A stretch of DNA of 64,000 nt, from NCBI GenBank assembly GCA_018195615.1, contig JAGTPG010000001.1, forward strand, positions 558,001 to 622,000, given 5' to 3'. The notes beneath the pieces were generated by a model. That model was not told the origin of the DNA. It searched no databases and was given only the letters and a program-made list of their open reading frames with translations. Within the stretch, counting starts at the first letter, position 1. The number at the start of each line of letters is the position of its first letter. Below, one piece after another: positions 38,148 to 48,118 of the stretch. The translations under genes and the position numbers were made by a program. The DNA is from Streptomyces tuirus (GTDB lineage Bacteria; Actinomycetota; Actinomycetes; Streptomycetales; Streptomycetaceae).

Positions 38148-39091
38148 ACGCCGTGGTCGTAGCCGTCGCCCTGTCCCTCGTCTCCGCCGTCGCCTACGCG
38201 GCCGCGGCGGTCGCCCAGGAGCGGCTCGCCGCCCGCTCCCCCGGCTCGGGCGTACTGCGGCTGCTCGGCAGCGGCGCATGGTGGTGGTCGGTCGGGCTGA
38301 ACGCGTCGGCCGCGCTGCTGCACGTCGTGGCACTCCGGTACGGCCCGCTGACCGTGGTCCAGCCGCTCGGCGCGCTCACCCTGGTCGCGGCGGTGCCGAT
38401 GGGGGCGCGGATGGCGGGGCGGCGGGTGAGCGCGGTCGAGTGGAAGGGCACCGCGCTGACCCTGCTCGGCCTGGGGGCGATCCTGGTCACGGCGTCCGGT
38501 CCCGCGCCCGATGACGTGCTCAGCGTTCCCGAGGCGCTGACGGTGGCGGGGGCCACCGCGGTCCTCATCGGGGTGCTGTCCCGGCCGGGCGCCCGCCCCG
38601 GGCTGCGGCACGCGACCGCGTCCGGTGTCGCGTCCGGGGTCGCCTCGGCCCTCACCCAGACGGTGACGGTGGCGGCGACGGACCGGACCGGTCCACTGCT
38701 GAGCCTCCAGGTCGTCGGAGTGGCGCTGCTCGTCGCGGCCTTCGCGGCCGGCGGGCTGCTGCTGGCGCAGACGGCGTACCGGGGCGGTCTGGGCGCCCCG
38801 CTGGCGATGGTGACCCTGGCCAACCCGCTGGCCGCCGCGCTGATCGGCCTGTCGCTGCTGGGCGAACGCCTCCAGGGCGGCCCGGCGGGCGTGCTGCTCG
38901 CGCTCGCCGGGGCCGGGCTGGCGTCCTGGGGCGTGGTGCTGCTCAGCCGGGCGGCGCCCACTCAGGAACCGACGGACGACGACCATCCGGTGGCCGCGGT
39001 GCTGGCTCTGGAACCCGGGTCGGCGGCGGCCGAACCGGCCTTGGTGCCCCGGCCGCTGGAGCCGGGGCGCCTGACCACCGCTACGCGGTGA
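38144..39091 (+). CDS. EamA/DMT-superfamily membrane protein
   Basis: 315 residues from a GTG overlapping the PAP2 gene. Ten hydrophobic segments in two repeats, with VALRYGPLTVVQPLGALTLV and LLGERLQGGPAGVLLALAGAG typical of the DMT/NIPA-like group in actinobacteria. The C-terminal 50 residues are a hydrophilic Pro/Glu/Ala tail. Substrate unknown. Coupling to a PAP2 phosphatase suggests lipid-linked or phosphate-containing cargo, which is inference. Its 3' end overlaps the convergent phospholipase gene by 11 bases. Confidence 0.85.
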   Translation: MNAVVVAVALSLVSAVAYAAAAVAQERLAARSPGSGVLRLLGSGAWWWSVGLNASAALLHVVALRYGPLTVVQPLGALTLVAAVPMGARMAGRRVSAVEWKGTALTLLGLGAILVTASGPAPDDVLSVPEALTVAGATAVLIGVLSRPGARPGLRHATASGVASGVASALTQTVTVAATDRTGPLLSLQVVGVALLVAAFAAGGLLLAQTAYRGGLGAPLAMVTLANPLAAALIGLSLLGERLQGGPAGVLLALAGAGLASWGVVLLSRAAPTQEPTDDDHPVAAVLALEPGSAAAEPALVPRPLEPGRLTTATR

Positions 39092-41129
39092 TGATCGCCG
39101 GGTCGCTCACACCCGGCTTGCCGTTCTCGACGTGGCCCGCGAGCCGTCGCAGGAACGCCTTGTCGGCCTCCACGGTGACGGTCAGGTCGTACCAGCGGCG
39201 GCCGGCGGCCAGATCCACGGTCCGCCGCACCTTCGCGCCCGGGCGGACGGTGACGGTCGAGGGCCGGCCGCCGTAGCCGTCGGAGAGCTTCAGGCGGGCC
39301 GTGCCGGAGCCCTTGTTGGTGAAGGTCAGCTCGATGTCGTCGCCGGTGTGGCGGGCGGTGACCTCGCAGTCGGCCCTCTTGTTCGAGCCCTTGAAGACCC
39401 GCACGAAGCCGTTGGGCCGTGCACGGTCAGGTCGTACGAGCCCCCGGAGTACGCCGAGTTCCAGGTGTCGGAGAGCGTCTTGCCGGCCTCGGTGGTGTAC
39501 ATCCAAGGGCCGTCGGTGCGGTTGCCGGAGGTGATGTGGAAGGCGCCGCCGGCCTTCGCACCGGAAGCGAAGGTGAGGGTGAGCTTCCCGGCCGCCGCGT
39601 CGACCGAGGCGTCCACGTGCGGGGCGTACCTCAGCGGCCGGGAGCGGCGCAGGCCGCGCTCCTGGCGGGGCATGCGCGGGTCGGCGGGCGGGGTCGGCCT
39701 GTAGTCGGGTGGCGTTCGCGGTCCTGCGGCTCGTAGTCGTCGGTGCCGGGCAGCGGGGCCGGGCGCGTGTCCTTGCGGGAGAAGTCGAACGCGGCCGTCA
39801 GATCACCGCAGACGGCCCGGCGCCACGGCGAGACGTTCGTCTCGCGCACGCCGAAGCGGCGCTCCATGAACCGCAGGATCGAGGTGTGGTCGAGGGTCTC
39901 GGAGCAGACGTAACCGCCCTTGCTCCACGGCGAGACGACCAGCATCGGCACCCGGGGGCCGAGGCCGTACGGGCCGGCCGTCTTCTTGCCGTCGCCCGGG
40001 AAGAGGTCGGCGGAGACGTCGACGGTGGACAGGCCGCGGGAGGCGTCCTTCGGCGGCAGCGGCGGCACCACGTGGTCGAAGAAGCCGTCGTTCTCGTCGT
40101 AGGTGATGAACAGGGCGGTCTTCGACCAGACCTCCGGGTTGGAGGTGAGGGCGTCCAGGACCTGGGCGATGTACCAGGCGCCGTAGTTGGAGGGCCAGTT
40201 GGAGTGCTCGGAGAAGGCCTCGGGGCGGCGATCCAGGAGATCTGGGGCAGCTTGCCGGCCTTGACGTCGGCGCGCAGCAGGTCGAAGTAGCCTTCCCCGG
40301 CCTTGGCGTTCGTGCCGGTGCGTGCCTTGTCGTACCAGGGGTCGCCGGGCTTGGCGCCCCGGTACTTGTTGAAGTAGAGCAGCGAGTTGTCGCCGTAGTT
40401 GCCGCGGTAGGCGTCCTCGATCCAGCCCCAGGAGCCGGCCGCGTCGAGGCCGTCGCCGATGTCCTGGTAGACCTTCCAGGAGATGCCGGCCTGCTCCAGG
40501 CGCTCGGGGTAGGTGGTCCAGCCGTAGCCGAGCTCGGCGTTGTCCAGGACCGGGCCGCCGCCGCTGCCGTCGTTGCCCGTGTAGCCGGACCACATGTAGT
40601 AGCGGTTCGGGTCGGTGGAGCCGATGAACGAGCAGTGGTAGGCGTCGCAGACGGTGAAGGCGTCGGCGAGGGCGTAGTGGAACGGGATGTCCTCGCGGGT
40701 CAGGTACGCCATGGTCGTGGTGCCCTTGGCAGGCACCCACTGGTCGTACTTGCCGCCGTTGTAGGCCTGCTGGCCGTCGGGCCAGGAGTGCGGCAGGCCC
40801 TCCAGGAACTGCATGCCGAGGTCGTCGGCGTCCGGGTGGAACGGCAGGATCTCCTTGCCGTCCTTCTGCTGGTGCCAGATCGGCTTGCCGTTGCCGAGGG
40901 TGACCGGGCGGGGGTCGCCGAAGCCGCGGACGCCTCTCAGAGTGCCGAAGTAGTGGTCGAAGGAACGGTTCTCCTGCATCAGGACGACGATGTGCTCGAC
41001 GTCCTCGATCGACCCGGTGCGATGGTTCGCCGGAAGCGCGGCCGCGCGCTGGATGCTGGCGGACAGCGCGCTGAAGGCCGTGGTGGCGCCCGCGAGTTGG
41101 AGGAAGCGGCGCCGGTTGACTTCGGACAT
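39081..41129 (-). CDS. Secreted phosphocholine-specific phospholipase C (three frame breaks)
   Basis: 683 residues after restoring three bases. ATG at 41129. Tat signal NRRRFLQLAGATTAFSALSA. The alkaline-phosphatase-superfamily phosphoesterase domain has the VVLMQENRSFDHYFGTLRG opening, DPNRYYMWSGYTGNDG, LFITYDENDGFFDHVVPP and DHTSILRFMERRFGV. Two C-terminal DUF756 beta domains follow (GAFHITSGNRTDGPW; GTARLKLSDGYGG). It releases phosphocholine from lipids, likely for phosphate or carbon supply. Breaks lie near 40219-40232, 39705-39716 and 39411-39420. The family is also called non-haemolytic PLC or acid phosphatase AcpA-like. Confidence 0.92.
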
Positions 41130-41298
41130 GAAGGACAGACCTCTCATCCTGACGTGCTGGATGGCCGGAACATGACGGAATCTGCGCGGAAGGAGTGTTT
41201 CAGGGACACCAAACGCCAAGGAAGGGGCGCGTGACACTCGTGTGAAAGTCGCCGGCACGACAGGTGTGCCGGAGCGTTGCCAGGGGAGGGTGAGGGGC

Positions 41299-42582
41299 GT
41301 GACAGAGACGCAGACGGTTTCCCCGCCGACGAAAAGGCCCGTTCGCCAGCTCCTCGCCGCCTCCGTGGGCAACGCGGTGGAGTGGTACGACTGGTACGCC
41401 TACACGTTTCTGGCCACCTACATCGCCGACCAGGTCTTCCCGAAGAGCGCCGACAACTCGCTGGTGCCGCTGCTGTCGACGTTCGCGGTGTTCGCGGTCG
41501 GTTTCTTCATGCGGCCGGTCGGCGGGCTGCTGATGGGCGCGGTCGCGGACCGGCACGGGCGGCGGGCCGCGCTGACGGTGACCATCCTGCTGATGGGCGG
41601 CAGCAGCCTGCTGGTCGGGCTGACGCCGACCTACGCCTCGGTGGGTGTGCTGGCCCCGGTGATCCTCGTCCTCGCCCGGCTGCTGCAAGGCCTCTCCGTG
41701 GGCGGCGAGTTCGCGGCCTCGACGACGTTCCTGGTCGAGTCGGCGGGCCCCGGCCGGCGCGGGCTGTTCTCCAGCTTCCAGTACGTGTCGACGACCGTGG
41801 GGCAGCTCGTCGCCTCCGGCATCGCGACCCTGCTGGTGGACACGCTGAGCGACGGGCAGATGAACGGCTGGGGCTGGCGGGTGCCGTTCGTGCTCGGGGC
41901 CGTGCTGAGCCTGGTCGGCTGCTGGATTCGGCAGGGCGCGCAGGAGACCCGGAGCGCCGAGCAGCACAACGCGCCGCGCCCCGGGCTGTTCGAGGCGCTG
42001 CGCCGGCATCCGCGCGAGTCGCTCCTCATCGGCGGCATCACGGCGGGCGGCACCATCGCCTACTACACGTGGACGTCGTACCTGCCGACCTACGCCGAAC
42101 TCAACGCGGGCATCGAGAAGTCGGACGCGCTGCTCGCGGGCACGATCTCACTGGCCTTCTTCGCCCTGCTGCAACCCCTCGGCGGCCTGCTCTCGGACCG
42201 GTTCGGCCGCCGCCCCCTGCTCCTCTTCTTCGGCCTGGGCTTCGCGCTGCTCACAGTGCCGCTGCTGCACACCCTGCGCGACTCGTTCGCCGTGCTGCTG
42301 CTCGTGCAGTGCGCGGGCATGGTGCTGCTGACCGGCTTCACCTCGATCAGCGCGGCCGTGAACGCGGAGATCTTCCCGCCCCGGGTCCGCGCGGCCGGCA
42401 TCGGCTTCCCCTACTCCCTGACGGTCGCGCTCTTCGGCGGCACGGCCCCGTACGTCGGCACCCTGTTCAAGGAACTGGGGCACTCGGGACTGTTCCCGTG
42501 GTACGTCGCGGTGCTGTGTCTGCTGTCGTCGGTGGTGTATCTGCGGTTGCCGGAGACGGCGCACACACCGCTGAGGCGCTGA
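41299..42582 (+). CDS. MFS transporter, MHS family (alpha-ketoglutarate permease-like)
   Basis: 427 residues from the GTG at 41299, behind GAGGGG. Twelve membrane segments. Signatures: SVGNAVEWYDWYAYTFLATY, MRPVGGLLMGAVADRHGRRAAL, RLLQGLSVGGEFAASTTFLVESA and SDRFGRRPLLLFFG. It resembles KgtP and aromatic-acid MHS permeases. It lies 710 bases before vanA on the same strand, so uptake of vanillate or another aromatic acid is plausible but unproven. Confidence 0.9.
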   Translation: MTETQTVSPPTKRPVRQLLAASVGNAVEWYDWYAYTFLATYIADQVFPKSADNSLVPLLSTFAVFAVGFFMRPVGGLLMGAVADRHGRRAALTVTILLMGGSSLLVGLTPTYASVGVLAPVILVLARLLQGLSVGGEFAASTTFLVESAGPGRRGLFSSFQYVSTTVGQLVASGIATLLVDTLSDGQMNGWGWRVPFVLGAVLSLVGCWIRQGAQETRSAEQHNAPRPGLFEALRRHPRESLLIGGITAGGTIAYYTWTSYLPTYAELNAGIEKSDALLAGTISLAFFALLQPLGGLLSDRFGRRPLLLFFGLGFALLTVPLLHTLRDSFAVLLLVQCAGMVLLTGFTSISAAVNAEIFPPRVRAAGIGFPYSLTVALFGGTAPYVGTLFKELGHSGLFPWYVAVLCLLSSVVYLRLPETAHTPLRR

Positions 42583-42748
42583 GAGGCCGGACACCACCCG
42601 TGGTTTTGGCGGCCCTGGGTGGCGTCACGGACCACCCCCAGGGTGCCACCGGGGAGTCCGCCCGCCACGTTGAGGTTGACGGTCTGCGCCTCGGTGGCCT
42701 GGCCAGGTCTCCGTCAAACCCGCAGGCGCAGGCGCACCGCGAGCGTGT

Positions 42749-42945
42749 GGAACGGACCCGACGACATCGAACTGGGACTTGGCATCGGTGACGGAACCGG
42801 CACGGATGTCCTCGCCCGCCTCGACGGACGCTATCTCTCCACCGAAGTGGCGGGCGGGTTCACCGGGCGCATGGTCGGTGTGTGGACCGAGTCACGCAAG
42901 GTCCTTGTCCGCCGGGTCAGGTTCGCCGAACGGCGCGCGTGACAC
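42749..42945 (+). pseudogene. Relic of a GH43-type glycosidase C-terminal domain
   Basis: About 64 codons, ending at the TGA at 42943-42945, read DDIELGLGIGDGTGTDVLAR, then LDGRYLSTEVAGGFTGRMVG and VWTESRKVLV. This matches the beta-sandwich end of family 43 xylosidase/arabinosidase proteins (LDGRYLSTE-AGGFTGR). No start codon, catalytic propeller or continuous frame lies upstream. Nearby fragments such as VEVDGLRLGGLARSP in another frame may belong to the same decayed gene. Confidence 0.55.
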
Positions 42946-43049
42946 CACCCCGGAAGGATGGAAGTTCTGCCGGTGTACCGCTCAAGGATCGGCAAGAATT
43001 TGGCGCGTTAACCTATAGGAATCCCACTTCCGGACAATTGCGACGGCAT

Positions 43050-43063
43050 CACGATCGATCGTG
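43050..43063. promoter_or_regulatory. 14-base perfect palindrome upstream of vanA
   Basis: CACGATCGATCGTG lies 230 bases before the vanA ATG, just after an AT-rich TTAACCTATAGG segment. It may be an operator for a vanillate-responsive repressor. No van regulator gene is adjacent except the GntR gene downstream, which belongs to another operon. Confidence 0.4.
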
Positions 43064-43292
43064 CTCGCCCACCCATCAGCGGCCCCCCTATCTGGAGTGA
43101 TCCACCAAGCGGCGTCACCCCACAACCGCCGCAAGTGATGAGCAAGGCGCACGACAAGGCCCTGACCAGCCCTTTCGCAGAGACACTTCCGCCTGACAGA
43201 AGCCGCCTTGCGCGGCAACCACAGCCGTCAGGAACCTGTTCCCAACCACGGCACGCGGGCGAAGACGCCCCGCCGACAGGGACGGGAAGCCC

Positions 43293-44361
43293 ATGCCTCA
43301 CATGACCGCCTTCGCCAGGAACCAGTGGTACGTCGCCGCCTACAGTCACGAGGTCGGGCGGGAGTTGCTCGGACGGACGATCCTCGGTGAGACGCTCGTG
43401 CTCTACCGGACCGAGGAGGAGGGAACGCCGGTCGTGCTGCACGACCGGTGTGTGCACCGCCGGTACCCGCTGTCCGAGGCCCCGACGCGCCTCGACGGAG
43501 ACCGGATCGTGTGCGGGTACCACGGGTTCACGTACGACACGACCGGTACGTGCGTGTACGTGCCGGGGCAGAAACGGGTGCCGCGTACGGCCCGGGTCGC
43601 CTCCTACCCCGTCGTCGAGCAGGACTCGCTGATCTGGGTGTGGATCGGCGACCCGGCGCTCGCCGACCCGCGGAGCATTCCGCGCGCCCGGCACCTCGAC
43701 TCCCCGGCTGGGTCACCGTACGCGGCATGGAGCCGATCGACTGCGACTACGGGCTGCTCGTCGACAACCTCCTTGACCTGTCGCACGAGACCTACCTGCA
43801 CGGCGGGTACATCGGCACCCCGAGGTCGCCGAGACGCCGATCACGACCGAGGTCGACGAGGGCGCCGGGATCGTCCGGGTCAGCCGGCACATGGACGACG
43901 CCGAATGCCCGCCGTTCTACGCCAGGTCCACCGGCATCGAGGGCCGCATCACCCGCTGGCAGGACATCGAGTACCACGCGCCCTGCCTGTATCTGCTGCA
44001 CAGCCGTATCGCCCCGGTCGGTGTGCTGCCCGAGGCGGACGGCAGCGACCCGAACGGCTTCCACACCGAGATCACGTACGCCATCACGCCCTCCGGTGAC
44101 GGCAAGGTGTACGACTTCTGGGCCGTCTCGCGCGACTGGGCGACGGACGACGCCGAGGTCACCGAGTTCCTGCGCGGCAACAACCACACGGTCGTGATGC
44201 AGGACGTCACCGCGCTCAACCTGCTGCAGAAGACGCTCGGCACCGAGCGCACCGGCTACCAGGAGCTGAGCATCAACATCGACACCGGTGGTCTGGCCGC
44301 TCGCCGGATCCTGGCCCGGCTGGTCGAGGAGGGCGAGAAGCCCGTGGAGAAGGTCCAGTGA
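43293..44361 (+). CDS. vanA: Vanillate O-demethylase oxygenase subunit (Rieske) (two frame breaks)
   Basis: 356 residues after restoring two bases. ATG at 43293. VanA, with the reductase VanB, oxidatively demethylates vanillate to protocatechuate and formaldehyde. The Rieske [2Fe-2S] site is C-x-H in HDRCVHRRYP and C-x2-H in VCGYHGF. The mononuclear iron site is in DNLLDLSHETYLHGG. Breaks lie at 43704-43710 (C run) and 43816-43825 (C run). The product protocatechuate is the substrate of the pca operon at 24.6 kb. Other monomethoxybenzoate demethylases share this architecture. Confidence 0.9.
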
Positions 44362-44537
44362 CGAGCCCGACAGGCGAGATCTACCGCATCGACTGGCTCC
44401 CCGGCACCGACGTCCTGCACGGCACCTGCCACTGCGGCCGCGAGCACACCGCGCAGGACCCGGTCGAGATGTGGGAGTGGATGCTCGCCCATCCCCAGGG
44501 ACACGCGATCGACGAGCCGCGAGGGAACAGTTCATGA
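44358..44537 (+). CDS. Small CHC-motif protein between vanA and vanB
   Basis: 59 residues from a GTG that overlaps the vanA stop (GTGA); its own stop overlaps the vanB start (ATGA). It reads MTSPTGEIYRIDWLPGTDVL followed by HGTCHCGREHTAQDPVEMWE and WMLAHPQGHAIDEP. The Cys-His-Cys with a further His three residues on (TCHCGREH) could bind zinc or iron. It has no membrane segment or signal. Double overlap with catalytic genes indicates translational coupling and a role with VanAB, for example cluster assembly or electron transfer. Function is not known to me. Confidence 0.85.
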   Translation: MTSPTGEIYRIDWLPGTDVLHGTCHCGREHTAQDPVEMWEWMLAHPQGHAIDEPRGNSS

Positions 44538-45468
44538 ACGCCTACGAAGACGAACTCGTCGTCGTTCGGCGCGTGTTCGCCGCCGACGGCGTGCTCGCCC
44601 TCACCCTGCGCCACCCGCTGGGCGAGCCGCTGCCGGCCTGGGAGCCGGGCGCGCACATCGATGTCGTGCTCGGCCCCGGACTTGAGCGGCAGTACTCGCT
44701 GTGCGGCGATCCGGCGGACCGGTCCGCCTGGCGGATCGCGGTGCTCCGCGAGCCCGCCGGGCGGGGCGGCTCGGCTCATGTGCACGAGCAGCTGGGCGAG
44801 GGCGACAAGGTCCGGGTGCGCGGACCCCGGAACAACTTCGGTCTGGAGCCCGCCCCCGCTACCGCTTCGTCGCCGGCGGCATCGGCATCACCCCGATCCT
44901 GCCGATGCTGGCGGCGGCCGACGCCGCGGGCGCCGAGTGGACGCTGCTGTACGGCGGGCGCACCCGCCGGTCCATGGCGTTCGGCGACGAGCTGGACCGC
45001 CACGGCGACCGGGTGACGATCGCGCCCGAGGACGAGACTGGGCTGCTGGACCTGCCCTCGGTGCTGGACGACGTACCCGAGGACACGCTCGTCTACTGCT
45101 GCGGCCCGGGCCCGCTGCTGGACGCGGTCGAGGAACGCTGCCCGCCCGGCGTCCTGCGCGTCGAGCGGTTCCGGCCGAAGGAGCAGGAGACGAGCGGCGA
45201 CACCGAGTTCGAGGTGGAGCTGGCGCGGAGCGGCAGGACGGTCACGGTCGCGCGGGACGGGTCCGTACTGGACGCCGTGCGCGCCGCCGGGGTCGAGGTG
45301 CTGTACTCCTGCACCGAGGGCACCTGCGGTACCTGCGAGACGGACGTCCTGGAGGGCGAGCCGGACCACCGTGACTCGGTGCTCACCGACGCCGAACGCG
45401 CGGCGGGCGAGACCATGCTGATCTGTGTGTCCCGCTGCCGGGGGAAGCGGCTCGTGCTGGATCTGTGA
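44534..45468 (+). CDS. vanB: Vanillate O-demethylase reductase subunit (one frame break)
   Basis: 311 residues after restoring one base. ATG at 44534. An FMN/NAD(P)H ferredoxin reductase with a C-terminal plant-type [2Fe-2S] domain. Visible marks: FMN-binding RQYSLCGDP, NAD-binding GGIGITPILPM and CCGPGPLLDAV, and cluster cysteines in SCTEGTCGTCETDV plus the later LICVSR. It passes electrons from NAD(P)H to VanA. The break at 44847-44860 is in a C run. A 46-base gap separates it from the convergent GntR gene. Confidence 0.92.
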
Positions 45469-45514
45469 AACCGGCCGGGACGGTCCAGCGGGCCCGCCCC
45501 GTCCTGCCCGCCCG

Positions 45515-46185
45515 TCAGGGCGCCGCCCACAGCCCCGGACGTGCCCCAGGTGCCGGGCCATCACCGCGCGCACGGCCTCCTCGTCCCCGGTGAGCAGCGC
45601 GTCGAGGATCTCCAGGTGTTCCTTCGCCGACGTCTCCAGCCGCCCCTGCGCGGCGAGCGCGGTCAGTCCGTACAGCCGGGAGCGGCGTCTGAGGTCCCGT
45701 ACGACGTCGACCAGGTGGTCGTTGCCGGCGAGGGCCAGCAGGCCGAGGTGGAAGCGCAGGTCGGCCTCCACGTACGCGATGAGGTCGCCGGCCGCGGCGG
45801 AGGTGACGATCTCCTGGGCGACCGGGCGGAGCGCCTCCAGCGCGACCGGGTCGGCCGTGACCGCGAGGCCCGCCGTGGTGGGGATCTCGATCAGCGACCG
45901 GATGTGGGTGTACTCGTCGAGCTGCCGCTCGGAGACGGCGGTGACCCGGAAGCCCTTGTTCGGCACGGGGTCGACGAGGCCTTCCTTGGCGAGGTCGAGC
46001 ATGGCCTCGCGCACGGGGGTGGCGGAGACACCGAAGCGGGCGGCGAGGGCGGGGGCCGAGTGGACCTCGCCGGGGAGCAGTTCGCCGGCGATCAGGGCGG
46101 CCCGCAGCGCGTCCGCGACCCGCTCCCGGTGGCTGGGTTTCCTGCTGCCCAGCACGGGCAGGGCGGGGGTGTGCTGCGGGGCCAT
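45515..46185 (-). CDS. GntR family regulator, FadR subgroup (one frame break at the C-terminus)
   Basis: 223 residues after restoring one base. ATG at 46185 with AGAGGA upstream. The winged HTH is SHRERVADALRAALIAGELL then SAPALAARFGVSATPVREAM. The C-terminal FCD all-helical domain (IRSLIEIPTTAGLAV, EADLRFHLGLLALAGNDHLV, KEHLEILDALLTGDEEAVRAVMARHL) binds a small acid through metal-coordinating histidines. Restoring one G at 45531-45540 yields the end VRGLWAAP. It is the last gene of the hydroxyproline operon and probably controls it. Confidence 0.88.
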
Positions 46186-46222
46186 GACGGTCGGGCTTCC
46201 TCTCTTGTGCACGGGGCTCGGC

Positions 46223-47224
46223 TTACAGGACGAACCCCGCCGGGAACGGGTCCTCGGGGTCCAGCAGGTACTGGGCGGTGCCGGTGATCCAGGCGCGTCC
46301 GGTGAAGCTGGGCAGCACGGCCGGGCGGCCGGCCACCTCGGTGGTGCCGAGCAGTCTGCCCGTGAACCGGGTGCCGATGAAGGACTCGTTCACGAACTCG
46401 GTGTGCAGCGGGAGTTCGCCGCGCGCGTGCAACTGTGCCATGCGGGCGCTGGTGCCGGTGCCGCAGGGCGAGCGGTCGAACCAGCCGGGGTGGATGGCCA
46501 TGGCGTGCCGGGAGTGGCGGGCGGTCGAGCCGGGTGCGGCCAGGTAGACGTGGTGCAGGCCGCGGATGGACGGGTCCTCCGGGTGGGAGGGCGGTTCCTC
46601 GGCGTTGACGGCGGCCATCAGGGACAGGCCCGCGGCGAGGATGTCGTCCTTGCGGGACCGGTCGAAGGGCAGGCCGAACTGCTCCAGCGGCAGGATGGCG
46701 TAGAAGTTGCCGCCGAACGCGAGGTCGTACGTCACCGTCCGTCCGTCGGGGAGGGTGGCCTTGCGGTCGAGGCCGACCGCGAAGGAGGGCACGTTCTGGA
46801 GCGTCACCGCCTTCGCGGCGCCGTTCTCGACCGCCACCTCGGCGACGACCGGGCCCGCCGGGGTGTCGAGGCGGATGGTGGTGACCGGTTCGACGACCTC
46901 CACCATGCCGGTCTCGACGAGCACGGTCGCCACGCCGATCGTGCCGTGCCCGCACATCGGCAGATAGCCGGAGACCTCGATGTAGACGACGCCCCAGTCG
47001 CAGTCGGGCCGGGCCGGGGGCTGGAGGATCGCGCCGCTCATGGCGGAGTGGCCGCGCGGCTCGTTCATCAGCAGCTGCTTGATGTCGTCGCGGTGTTCGC
47101 GGAAGTGCAGCCGCCGCTCGTTCATGGTGGCGCCGGGGATGGTGCCGACGCCGCCGGTGATCACGCGGGTCGGCATGCCCTCGGTGTGCGAGTCGACGGC
47201 GTGCAGGACGAGTTCGCTGCGCAT
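46223..47224 (-). CDS. 4-hydroxyproline epimerase (proline racemase family)
   Basis: 333 residues from the ATG at 47224. The two catalytic cysteines lie in YLPMCGHGTIGVA and DRSPCGTGTSARMA, which is the epimerase pair; trans-3-hydroxyproline dehydratases replace the first with threonine. HAVDSHTEGMPTRVI is the usual N-terminus. It converts trans-4-hydroxy-L-proline to cis-4-hydroxy-D-proline, the substrate of the D-hydroxyproline dehydrogenase encoded upstream. Neighbouring genes support hydroxyproline over proline. Confidence 0.92.
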   Translation of the reverse strand: MRSELVLHAVDSHTEGMPTRVITGGVGTIPGATMNERRLHFREHRDDIKQLLMNEPRGHSAMSGAILQPPARPDCDWGVVYIEVSGYLPMCGHGTIGVATVLVETGMVEVVEPVTTIRLDTPAGPVVAEVAVENGAAKAVTLQNVPSFAVGLDRKATLPDGRTVTYDLAFGGNFYAILPLEQFGLPFDRSRKDDILAAGLSLMAAVNAEEPPSHPEDPSIRGLHHVYLAAPGSTARHSRHAMAIHPGWFDRSPCGTGTSARMAQLHARGELPLHTEFVNESFIGTRFTGRLLGTTEVAGRPAVLPSFTGRAWITGTAQYLLDPEDPFPAGFVL

Positions 47225-47229
47225 GGTGA

Positions 47230-48118
47230 CTACGCCAATCCGGCCGCGACGGCCTTCTCCGTGGCCGCGCGCACCGCCGCCTCCTGCTCGGGCGGCAGCG
47301 GCATGCGCGGTGGGCGGCACGGGCCGCCGTGGCGGCCTGCGATGTCCATCGACAGCTTGATGGCCTGGACGAACTCCACCCGCGAGTCCCACCGCAGCAG
47401 CGGATGCAGCTGCCGGTACAGGGGCCGCGCGGTGTCGAGGTCGCCGTCGACGGCCGCGTGGTACAGCTCGACCGACGCCTGCGGCAGGGCGTTCGGGTAG
47501 CCCGCCACCCAGCCCTTCGCGCCCGCGACGGCCAGCTCCAGCAGGACGTCGTCCGCACCGATCAACAGATCGAGTTCGGGGCGAGTTCGGCGATCCGGTA
47601 GGCCCGGCGGACGTCCCCGAGAACTCCTTCACCCCCTGGATGTGCCCCTCGCCGTGCAGCCGGGCGAGCAGCTCCGGTACGAGGTCGACCTTGGTGTCGA
47701 TCGGGTTGTTGTACGCGACGACCGGCAGACCCACCCGGGCGACCTCGGCGTAGTGGGCGACGACGGACCGCTCGTCGGCGCGGTAGGCGTTCGGCGGCAG
47801 CAGCATCACGGCCCGGCAGCCCGCCTCGCCCGCCTGCTCGGCCCAGCGCCGGGACTCGGCGGACCCGTACGCGGCGACGCCGGGCATGACGCGCTGCCCG
47901 CCGATCGCGGCGACGGCCGTCTCGACGACCCGGGCGCGCTCCTCGGGCGTGAGCACCTGGTACTCGCCGAGGGAGCCGTTCGGCACCACGCCGTCGCAGC
48001 CGTTCTCGACGAGCCAGGCGCAGTGCTCGGCGTACTTGTCGTGGTTCACGGAGAGGTCGTCGTTCAGTGGGAGCGCGGTGGCGACGAGGACGCCGCGCCA
48101 GGGGCGGTGATCGGTCAT
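47230..48118 (-). CDS. DapA-family deaminase, pyrroline hydroxycarboxylate type (two frame breaks)
   Basis: 296 residues after restoring two bases. ATG at 48118 overlapping the previous stop (ATGA). TIM-barrel aldolase: ENGCDGVVPNGSLGEYQ, GVAAYGSAE, the YNNP tyrosine motif and the Schiff-base lysine in QGVKEFSGD. In this operon it is expected to deaminate 1-pyrroline-4-hydroxy-2-carboxylate to alpha-ketoglutarate semialdehyde. Dihydrodipicolinate synthase itself is unlikely given the context. Breaks lie at 47611-47622 and 47575-47583. Confidence 0.88.

Larger units (their letters stand above)
42583..43292 (+). other. 710-base interval between MHS transporter and vanA
   Basis: It contains a degraded glycosidase fragment (42749-42945), an AT-richer stretch near 43005-43025 (TTAACCTATAGGAA) that could hold the van promoter, and a 14-base palindrome at 43050-43063. 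No other coding sequence is convincing. Confidence 0.6.
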
